The notes below the pieces were generated by a model. The model was given only the letters and a program-made list of their open reading frames with translations, did no database searches and was not told the DNA's origin. This document shows, in pieces, positions 11,535 to 23,361 of a stretch of DNA of 64,000 nucleotides. The position numbers and the translations under genes are program-made. This DNA is from Alitta virens (lineage: Eukaryota; Annelida; Polychaeta; Phyllodocida; Nereididae), in the NCBI GenBank assembly GCA_932294295.1, contig OW028578.1, forward strand, positions 37,491,185 to 37,555,184, written 5' to 3'. The number at the start of each line of letters is the position of its first letter. Within the stretch, counting starts at the first letter, position 1.

Positions 11535-13690
11535 CTTACCCAAAAGTCTTGCTTGGGTAGACCCTTTTCAGAAGGGATAAAAAAAAGAATACAAAACTAG
11601 ACTTGCAATTGTCCCTGACAATTACGATGAACTTTCCTTTCCTTTTATCTTTCTTGTCCAGTACCATTAATTTCTGCACTGGAGAAGTCTCCAAGGTCTC
11701 TTGAAAAAAAATTTTATGCCATTATCTCTGGCCAGTTTCTTGGAACCGTGAAGAAAAGTTTTTTTGTATTCCCTGAAATGCGCAGAAGTGTCATGAAATA
11801 AGGTCATGAAATTTGTGCCATTCAGAGTGCGATTGGGCCGTACCATGGGGGTGCCCACTATGGTGCCTTATTGTCTTAAACTATTCATAAGATGAACACA
11901 CACCAGCACTAAGCTTTCAAAAAATATATATAGGATTTCTGTACTCTGCATTGGGCCTGAGTTCAAAATGCATGAAAACTACATATGTAGGAAACACTGT
12001 AACCTTGACCCTTTGATCTAAATTTCTGAAATTTTCTTTTTTTTTCAGTCATATGTATATACACACTTGTACATTTTTTGGGACTGATCTAATGAAAAAT
12101 TTTGGGTTTTGGCTTTTTAAAGATTTTTTATTCAATTTCCAATAGAGAAAAAAATAAAGTACCTGAAAACCTCATAAATAATTGCCCTAACCTCTCAAGT
12201 TATACAGGAACTGTAAGATAATGAAAAAAGGTTTAACAACATATTTTTTTGATTACTGTACCTTGTATAGGACCCAGGTTCAAAACGCCTGAAAATTGCA
12301 TATATAGGACACTCTGTGACCCCATGACCTAGAATTCTGAAATAACTCACATTTGTGAAACACATGTATATATACTCCTGTGAATTTTTTTGGTTCAATC
12401 TATCAACAACATTTTGGTCTGAGTAAGCAATTTAGGCTTTATGAGTGATAAAAAAATTCTAGGGCATAAGCTTTTTGATGAAGGTAATTGCCCTGTTACA
12501 GTCATGTAGTACTACCCAGAGGACATATATGTGCAAAATATGAATGAAATTGAAGACTTTCTTCCTGCTTTTTTGGGGCGAGAAACATAAATTTGCTAAC
12601 ATTCATTGTAAAAATTGCTGACTCAGCGGTTTCAGGGAGGTAGGTAGGTAGGTCTCCCATTGGATAACATGGGAAAGAGAATTTTGGCTCCAGGTTCGAA
12701 ACTGGTTAAGGTTGGTGAATAGACATTGTATCCTATGTAAAGGCCTAATTTTTCTCTACCTAATGACGCCAGTTGCATGTAATTTGAATGAAAAGAACTG
12801 GAGTTAAAAATTATTGAAATCTGGACTGAAAAAAAATTCTATTGCCTAAGCCTTTTGATCAAAGCCCTTGCCCTTTTACATTTACATAGTACTCCCTAGA
12901 GGACATATCTGTAAAAAAAAATGGTGAGAATCCAAGCAGTTCTTCTACTGTTTTTTAGACTTTTTCATTTTGAGAAAATCAAAAAGTGACAAAAAAAATT
13001 CAATGTCTGACGCTTTTCCAAACGGAACGACTTAGAACATATTGCTATATATATCTGAAAAGAGAACATTTCAAGGATTCTAAATATGTCTATGAGATTC
13101 CTGTATCTCAATATGGAGCCGAGATATAAGCAGTCAAAAATCGAAACTTTGGACCCCTGTACCACCTAGACCACTTTACCAAATGGGCTCATTTTTTGCA
13201 TGATAGTTGTACTAGGGTAGGACTATACAAATATGACATGGCAAGTCAATATGATTATTCCTTCTATGGTTTTCAAAAAAAATTTCATGAAAATTTCGAA
13301 CTACTTTTTTTAAAGAATTCATAGTTCAGTCAGCAGGCTCAGCATTTGGCTCAAACTCCTTTTTGCACTGCGTATTTGTCTAAGGTATCTTGAGAAAAAT
13401 TCCCATGGAATTATCTCTGCCCAGTTTCCTGAAACCGTGCTCTTAAATTTGTTTTTTCTTTTGTGAATTACGCAGAAGTGTCATGAAATTTGGTCATGAA
13501 ATTTGTGCTGTTCAAAGCGCGCTCTGGCTGTCTGTGCACTCTTGAAGTGCCAAAGCCCTCTTTTTATTAGTTTCTGAGTAATAAGCCTTTACTTCTTCAG
13601 AAGAATAATAATAAAAAAAGAAAAATAAGACTTACAATAACAATATGAACTTTCCTACGGAAAGTTCATAATAATAAGTCTTGTCACCTG
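11535..13690. repeat. Cluster of diverged, partly tandem repeat copies
   Basis: Non-coding. Several segments recur in the same orientation: 11686-11840 resembles 13372-13535 (CGCAGAAGTGTCATGAAAT and GGTCATGAAATTTGTG shared); 12461-12580 resembles 12838-12980 (CATAAGCTTTTTGAT / GAGGACATAT); 11925-12015 resembles 12246-12330 and, weakly, 13084-13160 (GGTTCAAAACG..TGAAAA). The block is bounded by AAGTCTTG and GAACTTTCC motifs near 11550/11630. At the right it ends in the palindrome at 13644-13670. It may be an old composite repeat of about 2.1 kb. Confidence 0.55.
13644..13670. repeat. Short perfect palindrome
   Basis: TATGAACTTTCC, three bases, then GGAAAGTTCATA. It is flanked by imperfect inverted AATAAGACTTA / TAAGTCTTG. 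It lies at the right border of the diverged repeat block and may mark an element end. Confidence 0.65.
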
Positions 13691-15090
13691 ACTTTTAATG
13701 CCGAGCCCTGTACATGTAATGAGATGGTGAGACCAAGTTTGAATCAAGCAATCAGCTGTACATCTATGCAGGCAAATTTCTTGCATTTTTCACTCTTCAT
13801 TCACCTACTCTGTAAGTGTTATTCTCACTGACATTGTTCAGTCCCCTTCCTCACAGCGGTTTTCAGCAGCATGTGGGTATTCAGTTCTACCACTGAGAAT
13901 GCCATGAAATTTTGTACAAAGTTAAAGCAAGTGTTCTTGTTTAAAATTATGTGAGAAAAATGGGGCGTCAGCATAGTTTAAACAAATACCAATTGCATGT
14001 TAATTCAATGAGAAAATTGAAAATAATATGTTTCCAAGCATTTAAGAAAAAAAAAAGTATAGGTCATCATCAATATAATGAAGCTGTGTGACATTGAATG
14101 TTTGTCCCACCCCTCTTCTAAAAAGTTGCATGCTGAGTTCGCAGTCTGAATTGATACACAGGGAACAAGATTCAAGACTTAAATCACGAAATTATTTATT
14201 ATAATGCTTTTAATCTAGAATTAGTATTAAAGTTTAAGGAACAACAGTGTATCATATGGTGAAAGGTGCAAAGTGCACTTCTTACCATACACATCTTTTC
14301 TACTTTTTCACAAGAAAGTTTTAAAAATATTACTTGATCTGATATAACTGATAGCATATACCATATTTGTTTATCAGGCGATAAGCTAGTAAGGAAGCCT
14401 AATTACCCAATCATGAGACTACCATGTATGCATTTTTTACCTGGCTCCTCTGCCCCCTGGCATCATTACAAGGCCAACATTGATTCAATTAAATATGGTA
14501 TTATATGTCTACAATAAACAATATCATGTTTTACATTTAGTTTTGAGATAATATAAAACAATTTGGTTTGCCTTACTGTAACTTTACAACCTGAGAGACA
14601 TCAGTCAATGAAATTACTCCAACAGATCTTTCAAGGGCCATTTATACTTATAAACTGGAGCCCAATATGAACAAATGGCTTGGGAACCCAGCTGTGGAGA
14701 TTGAAGAGGCTCCATTGTAGTACTAGTAAAATCACTAAAATATCTATTAGAATGACTTGTGTGCAAGTATATACAATATAATATTTTACAAATCTTCTAT
14801 ATTACACACTCAAATCCAACGAGGATTTGTAAGTCTCTAAACATATTATAACAAGTAATTTATATCAACAGTAGGTTATTAAAAATATATGTACATATAA
14901 ATTTCAGCTCTCATAAAGATATTTATCAGAAAAAGTCATTGCAGAGACCTTAAAGCTATTAAATTATGATCTATACTAAAAAAAATCATACAAAGCCAAA
15001 CTTTGAGGAAAAGTCAGTTTAGTTAAAATATTTTTATAGTTTTAGCTACAACTCAAGTATATGTGGCGCGCCACGGGAAAAGGGGGCTTA
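13691..15090. other. AT-rich non-coding region
   Basis: Nothing coding was recognised. Runs of A/T and scattered short direct repeats only. The sequence becomes locally GC-richer at 15061-15110, just upstream of the transposase-like gene. Confidence 0.55.
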
Positions 15091-15097
15091 CGGGTAG

Positions 15098-15105
15098 TGA
15101 CGTCA
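15098..15105. promoter_or_regulatory. CRE-like palindrome TGACGTCA
   Basis: A perfect TGACGTCA, about 60 bp upstream of the proposed start codon at 15166, in a GC-richer patch (GGCGCGCC nearby). Binding by CREB/ATF-type factors is known for this motif; function here is inference from position. No TATA box was recognised. Confidence 0.35.
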
Positions 15106-15165
15106 TAAATGCGAAATTGGTGGGAAAGTGCAAGAAAGTCACAAGTGCGCAATGGCAATGTAAAC

Positions 15166-18100
15166 ATGTCAGATGAACAGCCAAGTTTTAGCCAGTCTAC
15201 TGCATCATCAGTGAGAGATCGCTTGCCAGATAATTGTTGTTTGAGCCTGGAAGATGATGATGAAGACACACTTGAGAAGGTTTTGGAAGTGGAACAAACT
15301 TACTTCACATTCCATGATCAGTTTGACACCGACACTTTCACTGGCGACGAAGCATGCAAAAATTACAGTGATCCAACAGAGTTTCCCCAGCTTGATACTG
15401 ATGTAAGTGATGAGCCTCAGGACCTTTATTTCAGTGATGTGAGCCAAATTGAAGCACCAGGTTAGTATGTCTTCCTATAAGTTCACTTAGAAGCAGGGGA
15501 TTATAACTTTTGTCAGAGATGTTGATTTATCTATTAATCTAAGCAGCTCCCCCCTCCAACATTGAATGGACTGATCTGTGTTAGTCCGATTTCCAGGAAA
15601 TTGGCTTAGTTCATTTTGTTTTTAGGGGTGGAAGCTATCAATGATAGTCAGTGGGACGAAGTGTAGCCTATACCATGTTCATCTCAGGGATCTGTCAAAT
15701 CAATAAGATAGTTAATGCTTATATACATACCATTTCACAAAATTCATAAGATTGTACTTCTGACATTCAATGATTCATTGATCAGTAAGTGACTGGATCC
15801 AGGCTTGAGGTGTTTTGATAGCATGTGCTGCCACCTATATTCATTTTATTTAAAACTTCTGCTTCATTTGCAATAACACACTTTTTAACAAAAATCTATT
15901 AGTGCAAATTGCATTTAGTACGCTGAATTAAAAAAAATGTGATAGTAATTTTTCTTTGCTATGGTTTATATAATTCTTTGAAGATTGACCTGGGTGCAAT
16001 TTAAGATCTATGTTATTCTGTTTGGTCTGTTGCAAATATAGTGTTTTCTTTATTAGAAGCCAGGGTAGGGCCACTGTTAATTTAGTGACAGCCTATGACC
16101 TTGCCCCAAAAGTAGCACGACCAGATTGCATTTCTTTGGAATGCAGGTAATGTTAAATTTTCAAGGTCACTCCGATTCAGATCACATTTATTTGCTCTAT
16201 GTTTCTTTTCTACATTGCAATTTTAACATTAAAACAGTGTAGAGCTGGGGGACTTCTCCAAGATGATCTCATCATCGCTGCTGAGGAGCCCCCTTCCCCC
16301 CTTTACATTATAATTATGCAATTTGCTCAGATTTAATAAAACTCAAATTCAATGACCAAAAGTCACTTATTTAAGGAATTAAGAAAAAAAATAAAGAAAA
16401 TAAACTAAAGCAAGTATTACATATGTAGCAGTCTGGTCTAGTGCATATTGATGTATAACTGTTTACAAATTTAATTTTAATAAAAGTTTTAAAGGAATTG
16501 AGAGAATGTGTGTAAATTTTGACTTTGATATTGTCAGGCATGCCATTGAAGGAATGAGGAAATTTAGATTTAATAGCCTGCCTGGCAAAGTCGTGACTCA
16601 CAGCAGGTAGACGGCGATTCCCTCTTGCTCTGGTAAAATACTCATGTTCATAGTCATCTGATAAATAAGTCAAAAAGTAATCAGGCAGTAAATGATTTTA
16701 AAATTTTAAAACTCTAACTACTCTAGTTTGAGCTAAATGAAACCGGTTTTAATTTGAGACCTCACTTTTAAGATGAGTGCTAAAACCGAATCCAGCTATA
16801 TTCATCTGAGCAATGTCTTTATGACTTTATAATTTCTTTTTTTTTGCAGCTTTACTTAATGCTGGAAATGATGAGGATTTCACAGTTGGGGGTGGCGGAG
16901 ATCAGGCAAATCCAGTGTTGCCAGAGCCAAGTGCAGAAGATGACAGATTCTGGTCTGAGACAGTGAAGTTCCGTGCTGATGGTTGTGGATGTTCCTATCT
17001 CTATGGTAATAATGTAAACAACACATATTGTAAAGCTAGCATTGCATACTTGAAATTGCTAATTAAATCTTTTTCTTGAAAATTAAGAGTGAATTATTAT
17101 TGTCTTGTAAATTAAATATATAAAAAGCAAGAAATCAAATAATACATTGTCTAAATCATGATTTCTTCATGAAATTTTACTTAACTGGTTGCAGATAAGT
17201 CATGTTGTGAAGTATTGGGACATGACATTATTCAAGTAGCCAAGATAAACATAGCTGAGCTGTGTGATGAGGACTTGGACCTCCTGATCCTAGGACATCT
17301 CCACCAGCACAGATATGATACCATCTACACCCAGTTCACAACTTCCCACACTAAAGCTAAAGAGAGGAAAAGAGCTGAGGTAAGGGATATTTGCAGCATG
17401 TTTTGTGCTGTTTATCCTTGAGTGAAACTGAAAGACACAGTGAAAACGTTGTGTTAAACTTTTATAATTATAATTCGGAAATTCTTCTTTACAGATGAAG
17501 TACTACTTTAAGGGACATCAGATCTGCAGAACAACATTCCTGTACATCCATGGTCTAGGGAGAAAAAGGTACAGCAACCTCATAAAACACTATGACCAAC
17601 ATGGACTTGAACCATGCTGACATGGTAATAGTGGAAAGCATCCAAAACATGCATCATCACCAGCTGAAGAACAACATGCTATCTACTTCATCAGCAATTA
17701 TTCAACAGCCAACTCACAACCACTGCCGGGGAGAATGCCAAATCAGCGTGACTTTTCAGTTCAAATGCTTCCAAGTGACACCACAAAAGTATGCATATGG
17801 AAGCTGTATGTCCAGAGTTGCATTGAAGACGGTGAAAAACCACTGGGGCTTTCAAAGTTTAAAGCCCTTTGGCAGATGTACTTGCCGCATGTCACAGTCA
17901 TGAAAGTGCAGACTGATCTTTGTGAAACTTGTCAACAAAACAATCTAATAATCAGATCTGTCAACTGCACAGAGGAGGAGAAGAGTGCAAGACTTAGACA
18001 ACAAGAGGAACACCTAAAGAAGGCAAAAGACTGCCGTTTAGAGTACAAACAACAATGCGCTGCATCAACAGCAGAGGACAACAATGGCGCTATCCACTTA

Positions 18101-18970
18101 TCTTTTGACTATGCACAAAATTTGTTCATACCACACAATGCTCAACAGGTGGGACCCTTGTACTTCAAAACACCTAGGAAAGTACTGTTATTTGGAATTT
18201 GTTGTGAGATGCTCCCAAAGCAAGTCAACTATTTGATCGACGAGAGCCAGAACACTGGGAAAGGTGGGAATGAGACAGTGAGCTACCTCCACCATTATCT
18301 TCAAACGCATGCCATCGCCAATAAGAACATCAACTTTCACTGTGACAACTGTGTGGGCCAAAACAAAAACAACACTGTAGTCCATTATTTATTATGGCGA
18401 GTAGCAACTGGACTGAGCAACAGGTGTCAACTATCTTTCATGATTGTGGGACACACCAGATTTTCTCCAGATTGGTGTTTTGGCCTCATCAAGATGCGGT
18501 ACAGAAAGTCTATAGTCTCAAGCATGGAACAGATTGGCAGTGTTAGTACAGGATCCACAAATAAAGCAATTAATCAAGTTCAGTACATCTGCAGTCCTGA
18601 GAGCAATAAGTTACATGTACCCATCTACAATTGGTCTGCATTTCTAAGCAGGTACTTCAAACCTCTGCCTGGGATATCCAAATACCATCATTTGTGCGCC
18701 TCTGGATCTACAGGAACACTGCATGTGAAGCTGCTACCAGGATCAACTGAGGAATCGTTTTGCCTGTTAAAGGATGGAGTCCCAGTGCCAAGAAAGGAGG
18801 ATTTGCCATCTGCTGTTACTCCTTCAGGCCTGTCACCAGAGTGACAGTGGTATCTTTACAATAACATCAGACAGCACTGTCAAGATGAATACAAAGATCA
18901 TGTTGCACCAAAACCGCTCGTTACCAAACCAGGCAAACCTTCTTCCAACAAGCGCCCACGCCATTGTTGA
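15166..18970 (+). pseudogene. Four-exon RNase H-like (DDE-type) gene, DUF7869-like, two nonsense codons
   Basis: Exons by splice signals and phase: 15166-15460 (donor GTTAGT), 16850-17005 (T-run then GCAG; donor GTAATA), 17195-17379 (donor GTAAGG), 17495-18970. Phases join cleanly, giving 704 codons including the stop. Exon 1 is acidic. Exon 4 carries LSFDYAQNLFIPH, FHCDNCVGQNKNN and GHTRFSPDWCFGLIK, three conserved Asp in the arrangement of an RNase H/transposase-like core. The DNCxGQNKN motif recalls the family I know as DUF7869, common in invertebrate genomes. Zinc-like cysteines occur at DLCETCQQN. TGA at 17618-17620 and 18842-18844 interrupt; after each the family-like sequence resumes in frame (after the second: QWYLYNNIRQHC). 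Both could derive from CGA. Whether it is a host gene or mobile element is not settled; no terminal repeats were recognised. Confidence 0.7.
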
Positions 18971-19002
18971 CTTTCCATGACCTTTTTATGTTGATTATAT
19001 TT

Positions 19003-19339
19003 GTTAATTGCACTAAACAATTAAACAGCTATTTCAGTTGTTTCCTCTATATCTTCAGTGTTTGCCAAAGGCTGTGAAGGTGTTGTTTTGCTAATGTGTG
19101 ATTTTCTGTATGAACTGGCACTTTGAGTCAGGATTCTGTACTGTACAGACCTTTTTATATTTATTTGCTGAAATGCATTTATTTTAAGGATATTAGAATT
19201 TTGTGAAACTCTTTTTGAATATCAATTTAATATGATTAATACATTTATTAGCAAAACAACACCTTCACAGCTTTTGGCAAACACTGAAGATATAGAGGAA
19301 ACAACTGAAATAGCTGTTTAATTGTTTAGTGCAATTAAC
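19003..19339. repeat. Fold-back repeat: 93-bp inverted arms, 151-bp loop
   Basis: Arm 19003-19095 is the reverse complement of 19247-19339 with one mismatch by eye (CCAAAGG versus CCAAAAG). It begins 32 bp after the end of the transposase-like gene. One arm plus the loop recurs at about 32336-32575, and part of an arm at 31993-32051, in the BEL flank. Confidence 0.9.
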
Positions 19340-19497
19340 ATTCCCGAACTTTGAATTTATGTACATGAATTTAATATTTATTTTATTCTATTTTATTTTA
19401 TTTTATTAATTTTTTTACAAAATATAAATATTCCTTGAATAAATATAAATACATATTAAAATTGATTAAAATAGGACAATATTCATGATCGCTGAAA

Positions 19498-20551
19498 TTA
19501 TTCTTGACTTCTTTCTAACATGACCAGCTTCGTGATGGGTCTCACTAAAGTTGTGGATCTTGTCTTGACACTGGCTGATCGAACAAATCCATCTCTGCCC
19601 ATTCTGATTTCAGTCACAAGTCCCATTGGCCTTGTAGTTCCTGGGAGTGTTCTCATCCAGTATGAGTACAAGGTCCCCAACCTTCAGATTTTGCTTCTTG
19701 TCAAGCCACTTGTGTCGCTTCTGTAGCTCAGGTAGGTAAAACTTGATCCACTTCCTCCAGAATTGATTTGCAAGGTGTTGAATGTAGCGCCATCTCCTTC
19801 TGTACATATCACTCTGGTTGAAAGATCCAAGGGGAGAAGAAGGACCACCTCGCATCAGCAGCAGATGATTAGGTGTCAGGGGAGCTAGGTCATCAATGTT
19901 GTCACTCACTTTGGTGATGGGGCGACTGTTCACTATGGATTCGACTTCAGCAAATAGGATGTCAAGGATCTCATCTGTGAGTCTGGAATTGTGAACAATA
20001 GCAGAGAACACACGGCGAAACACACCTATGATCCTTTCCCAGACTCCTCCCATATGTGATGTTTGGGGAGGATTGAAGTGCCACTGCATCTCACGTTGAA
20101 CCCCATGGGTCTGAAGACGTTTTGCATCAAACTTCTGTATGTCCCTTTGTAGTTCAGCACTGGCTCCAATGAAGTTTGTGCCATTGTCACAGAAGATTTT
20201 CCTAGAAGTTCCTCTTCTTGCTTCAAATCTTCGTAGTCCATTCAAAAAAGAATCAGTGTCTAAGCTGCACAACTTCTCTATGTGAATTGCCCGGGTTGAC
20301 ATGCAAGTGAATATGCAGCCATATCTTTTGACTTCTGCTCTGCCCAGTTTTACCATGAATGGTCCCAAGCAGTCAATTCCAATAAATGTGAATGGTGGTT
20401 CATCTGTGGCTAACCTTTCAGGTGGCAGGTCAGACATCAACTGGGACTGAGGGCGACTATACAGCTTCTTACATGTCACACAATCACGTCTGACTTTCTG
20501 GATGACTGAACGACCCCTGGTAATCCAGTACTTGGCTCGTACTAAGCTCAA
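19498..20551 (-). pseudogene. BEL/Pao integrase, broken
   Basis: DDE integrase core: GIDCLGPF (first Asp), FCDNGTNF (second Asp), HMGGVWERIIG (Glu), after a zinc-domain remnant (RDCVTCKKLYSRP). The C-terminal part LTPNHLLLMRGG, QFWRKWIKFYLPELQ and KVGDLVLI is typical of BEL/Pao. The last 50 residues (MGLVTEIRMGRDGFVRS, LVRPITKLVMLE) lie in another frame, 19680-19498, after an indel near 19645. Upstream the same frame continues across a TGA near 20555 towards the RNase H side. It would insert the cDNA if intact. Confidence 0.85.
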
Positions 20552-20716
20552 GGTTCACTCATTTCCTAAGTGGGCTGAATTGTGAAACTTTTGAGCAATC
20601 AATACAGCAATTCTATGCTTGTGTGGCACAATGATAGGATGCTTCCTATCATCATCAAGGGAAGAATGTCTAATTCTGCCACCCACACACAAAACACCAT
20701 CATTATTCAAAACAGG

Positions 20717-21400
20717 TTATAGGTCTTTTAAGTGACTAGAATTGCTGAGGTTTGAATTACAGGTGAGTTTCTTGAGGTCTTGACTGTATGCTTCTGACTG
20801 AACGTGTAGAATAATTGAAGTCTCAGCTCTTTGGATTTCAGCAACAGAAAGCAAAATCATTTGAGAAGGCATAATCTTTAGACAACAGGACCTGACTGCA
20901 CGTTTTAAAGCGTGCCAATCAGAGTAATGATCCACCAATACATCAATGGGGTGAACTTCTGTTGTAGTGACAAAAACTCTTTTATCTTCTCGCTTGATCT
21001 CTGGATCAGAAGACGGCAGATCAATGACACTTGGTTGTCCTGGCCATTCTGACTTGTATGTGTGCAGGAAGTTCGGCCCTTGTGTCCACATTTTCATATC
21101 CATGGCCTTTGGAAGTTGTCCTCTACTCAGCAAATCTGCTGGGTTGTCCTCACTCCTGACATGTTGCCAACTGTCAGATGGTGTTAAGCTGGTGATAAGA
21201 CTCACCCGATTGGCCACAAATACTTGGAATCTACGATGCTCATTCTTGAGATAGCAAAGAACTATTTGACTGTCAGTCCAAAGTTAAGAATGCACAAAGG
21301 GCAGGTCCAACTCTGCTCGCAAATGACTGTCTGCCTTGGCGAACAACACAGCAGCTTGAAGCTCAAGCCTGGGAATGGTGATTGGTTTCACTGGAGCTAA
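20717..21400 (-). pseudogene. BEL/Pao RNase H and linker
   Basis: Begins at the Gypsy insertion junction with IPRLELQAAVLFAKADSHLR and LWTDSQIVLCYLKNEHRRF, the RNase H region of BEL/Pao pol, then VRSEDNPADLLSRGQLP. In-frame stops occur near 21284 and at 20717-20719. Sequence between 20716 and 20556 still resembles the BEL HHCC-domain approach (VGGRIRHSSL, HPIIVPHKH). Confidence 0.8.
21397..21400. repeat. Target-site duplication CTAA, left copy
   Basis: CTAA immediately left of the 5' LTR is matched by CTAA at 28419-28422 right of the 3' LTR. The BEL reading frame is continuous if one copy is dropped, which fixes this as the insertion site. Confidence 0.85.
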
Positions 21401-21973
21401 TGTTGCCGTATTAGCTTATATAGTTACAGTTCATATGTTCATGCATTAGTTAGTAATGCTTGCCCTGTTAATAACTAGGGGGCACTTGAGTGCACTAATA
21501 ATTGCCCACCAGGTGGCTGACCGGGTGGAGTGGCATTCAAAGAAGCAGTGAATGACCATTCCACCCAGGACAGCCCAGGAGTCCACAACTCCTAAAGTAT
21601 TCCTGATGGGCTAGTAACCATTTGACTTGACTTCAGAACACATCTGTAAGTAACACTTTGGTTCACTATTATGTATTTAGTAATCAAGTTTATGTTTAGT
21701 TTATGTATTTCATATCGCATTTGTATGAAACTGTAGGTTACCCCAACATGGGCAACCTAATGATGCGATTCGTCTAGATAAATACACTGTGCTACGAAAA
21801 CACCCAAACAGGTTATGACTTATCATTATACATTTCACATATTCGCTATGAGTGAGACATAAATCATTGGCTGCATTGCTCATATGGGTTTGTTATTTCA
21901 GGTGTTTTCGGTATCTGGGAATAAAGCTTGACCCGAATGTTAAACCTTGTTTGTCTTGAATGGTCCGGCAACA
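21401..21973 (+). repeat. Gypsy 5' LTR
   Basis: 573 bp, ends TGTTGCCG and CGGCAACA (8-bp inverted ends). The match to 27846-28418 is co-linear and of equal length. Confidence 0.95.
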
Positions 21974-21974
21974 A

Positions 21975-21991
21975 TGGCGCAGTTGACAGGG
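21975..21991 (+). other. Primer-binding-site-like sequence
   Basis: TGGCGCAGTTGACAGGG begins two bases after the 5' LTR. The TGG start pairs with the CCA end of a tRNA. I cannot name the tRNA from memory. Confidence 0.55.
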
Positions 21992-22518
21992 TCTTCTCTT
22001 CAAAGCCTGCTTCATCTTCCAAGATATTGTCATCATTGAGAAGAAACGAAGGCAAGTTTAGAGACTTCAAAAGACCTTTTTCTTACAAGAGTTTAAGGCC
22101 GTTCCAGTTGATTTAACAAGTGTTTTATCATAAGTGTTTCATCATAAGCCTGTGGTTTAAGGATTAAAACCTTAGGTGTGGAAAACATTGAGGTTCAACT
22201 TACATGCTAAGTCTCAGGTCCTAAGTCTGCAAGTTACCAGTGATAAGCCTTAAGTTTCGGCTTAAGTGATGGGTGCATTGACTCCCTTTACAACTAATCT
22301 GCTTTGTCTGACTTTAAAGACTCTTTAGTTGCAACTGACTCTGATATGGTTACATTGTTACATTGTCAAATTGTCACATTGTTACTTTGTTGTTACAATC
22401 TTCGTTTTAAGCATTTGATTGATTCACAGTTTTCCCTCAATTATTTATTTAGTTAACATTTTGTTATTGTGCAGCCAATTCCTAATTTATTCGATAAGTT
22501 ATATAGTTTGGCATCACT

Positions 22519-23361
22519 ATGGCTTCAGTAGCCGAGTTTGTTAATGGGTTAAGTGAAGAACAAAAGGCAGGGGCCCTGCGTTTATTAGGTGCAGTGATCC
22601 CTCCCAATGCCGCTGGGACAGCAGATGCTGTTGATGATGGTAAGGTTCCCAGGTTGCCAATGTTCTCTGGTGTAGAAAAGGGGTCTGAGGTCCCATACAG
22701 GTTATATATATTATTATATATATTATGGAAGTTTGAAATAGACTATTTGCAAAAACATGGGTACCCTGAACAGACCATACAAAGGGCGATTCATAGATCA
22801 GTTAAAAGCACTGCAGCCGAAGTTTTGTGTCATGTGGGAGAAAAGGCGAGTGCTAAAGAAATCCTTGAGAAATTTGACACAATGTTTGGCAGTGTAGCGG
22901 ATGAGCAGAGCATTTTGTCACAATTTCATTCCGCTAAACAAGAGACTCACGAAAGTGTGACTGCTTGGGGTTGTAGACTAGGGGGACTACTGGCTGATAG
23001 CAGGACTTTAAAAACTGATCAAAAGAAACAGCAGTTAAGAGCAAAGTTTTGGGATGGATTGAGGGATGATAGTGTCAAAAATGCAATTTGACACAGGTAT
23101 GACAATGATGAAGATTTTGCACAATTGCTCTCAGCAGCCCGGGCTTTAGAAAAGCCGACCACCAAGGTGAGTGTAAATGAGGCCAAGTCTTTAGATATGA
23201 GAGACCTGGAAAGGAAGATAAATGACATGTAAAAATTGCTTACTGAGTTGAGTGGTAAGGTAAACAAGCAGGATGGTCGTAGGCCAACTCCTCGGCGAGT
23301 GGGTCCCTGCCATAAATGTGGCAGATTTGGACACTTGAAGTATTCCTGTCCGGAAAACTAG
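22519..23361 (+). pseudogene. Gypsy gag
   Basis: Starts at ATG 22519, about 545 bp after the 5' LTR. It has capsid-like helices (LPMFSGVEKGSEVPYRLY, SAAEVL-like, FHSAKQETHESVTAWGCRL) and, near the end, a nucleocapsid knuckle CHKCGRFGHLKYSC (C-x2-C-x4-H-x4-C). In-frame stops are TGA at 23089-23091 and TAA at 23230-23232. The natural end is probably TAG at 23359-23361. The pol frame overlaps in the -1 direction from before 23316, so a frameshift would be needed to make Gag-Pol; AAAAC just before the stop is only a weak slippery candidate. Confidence 0.85.
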
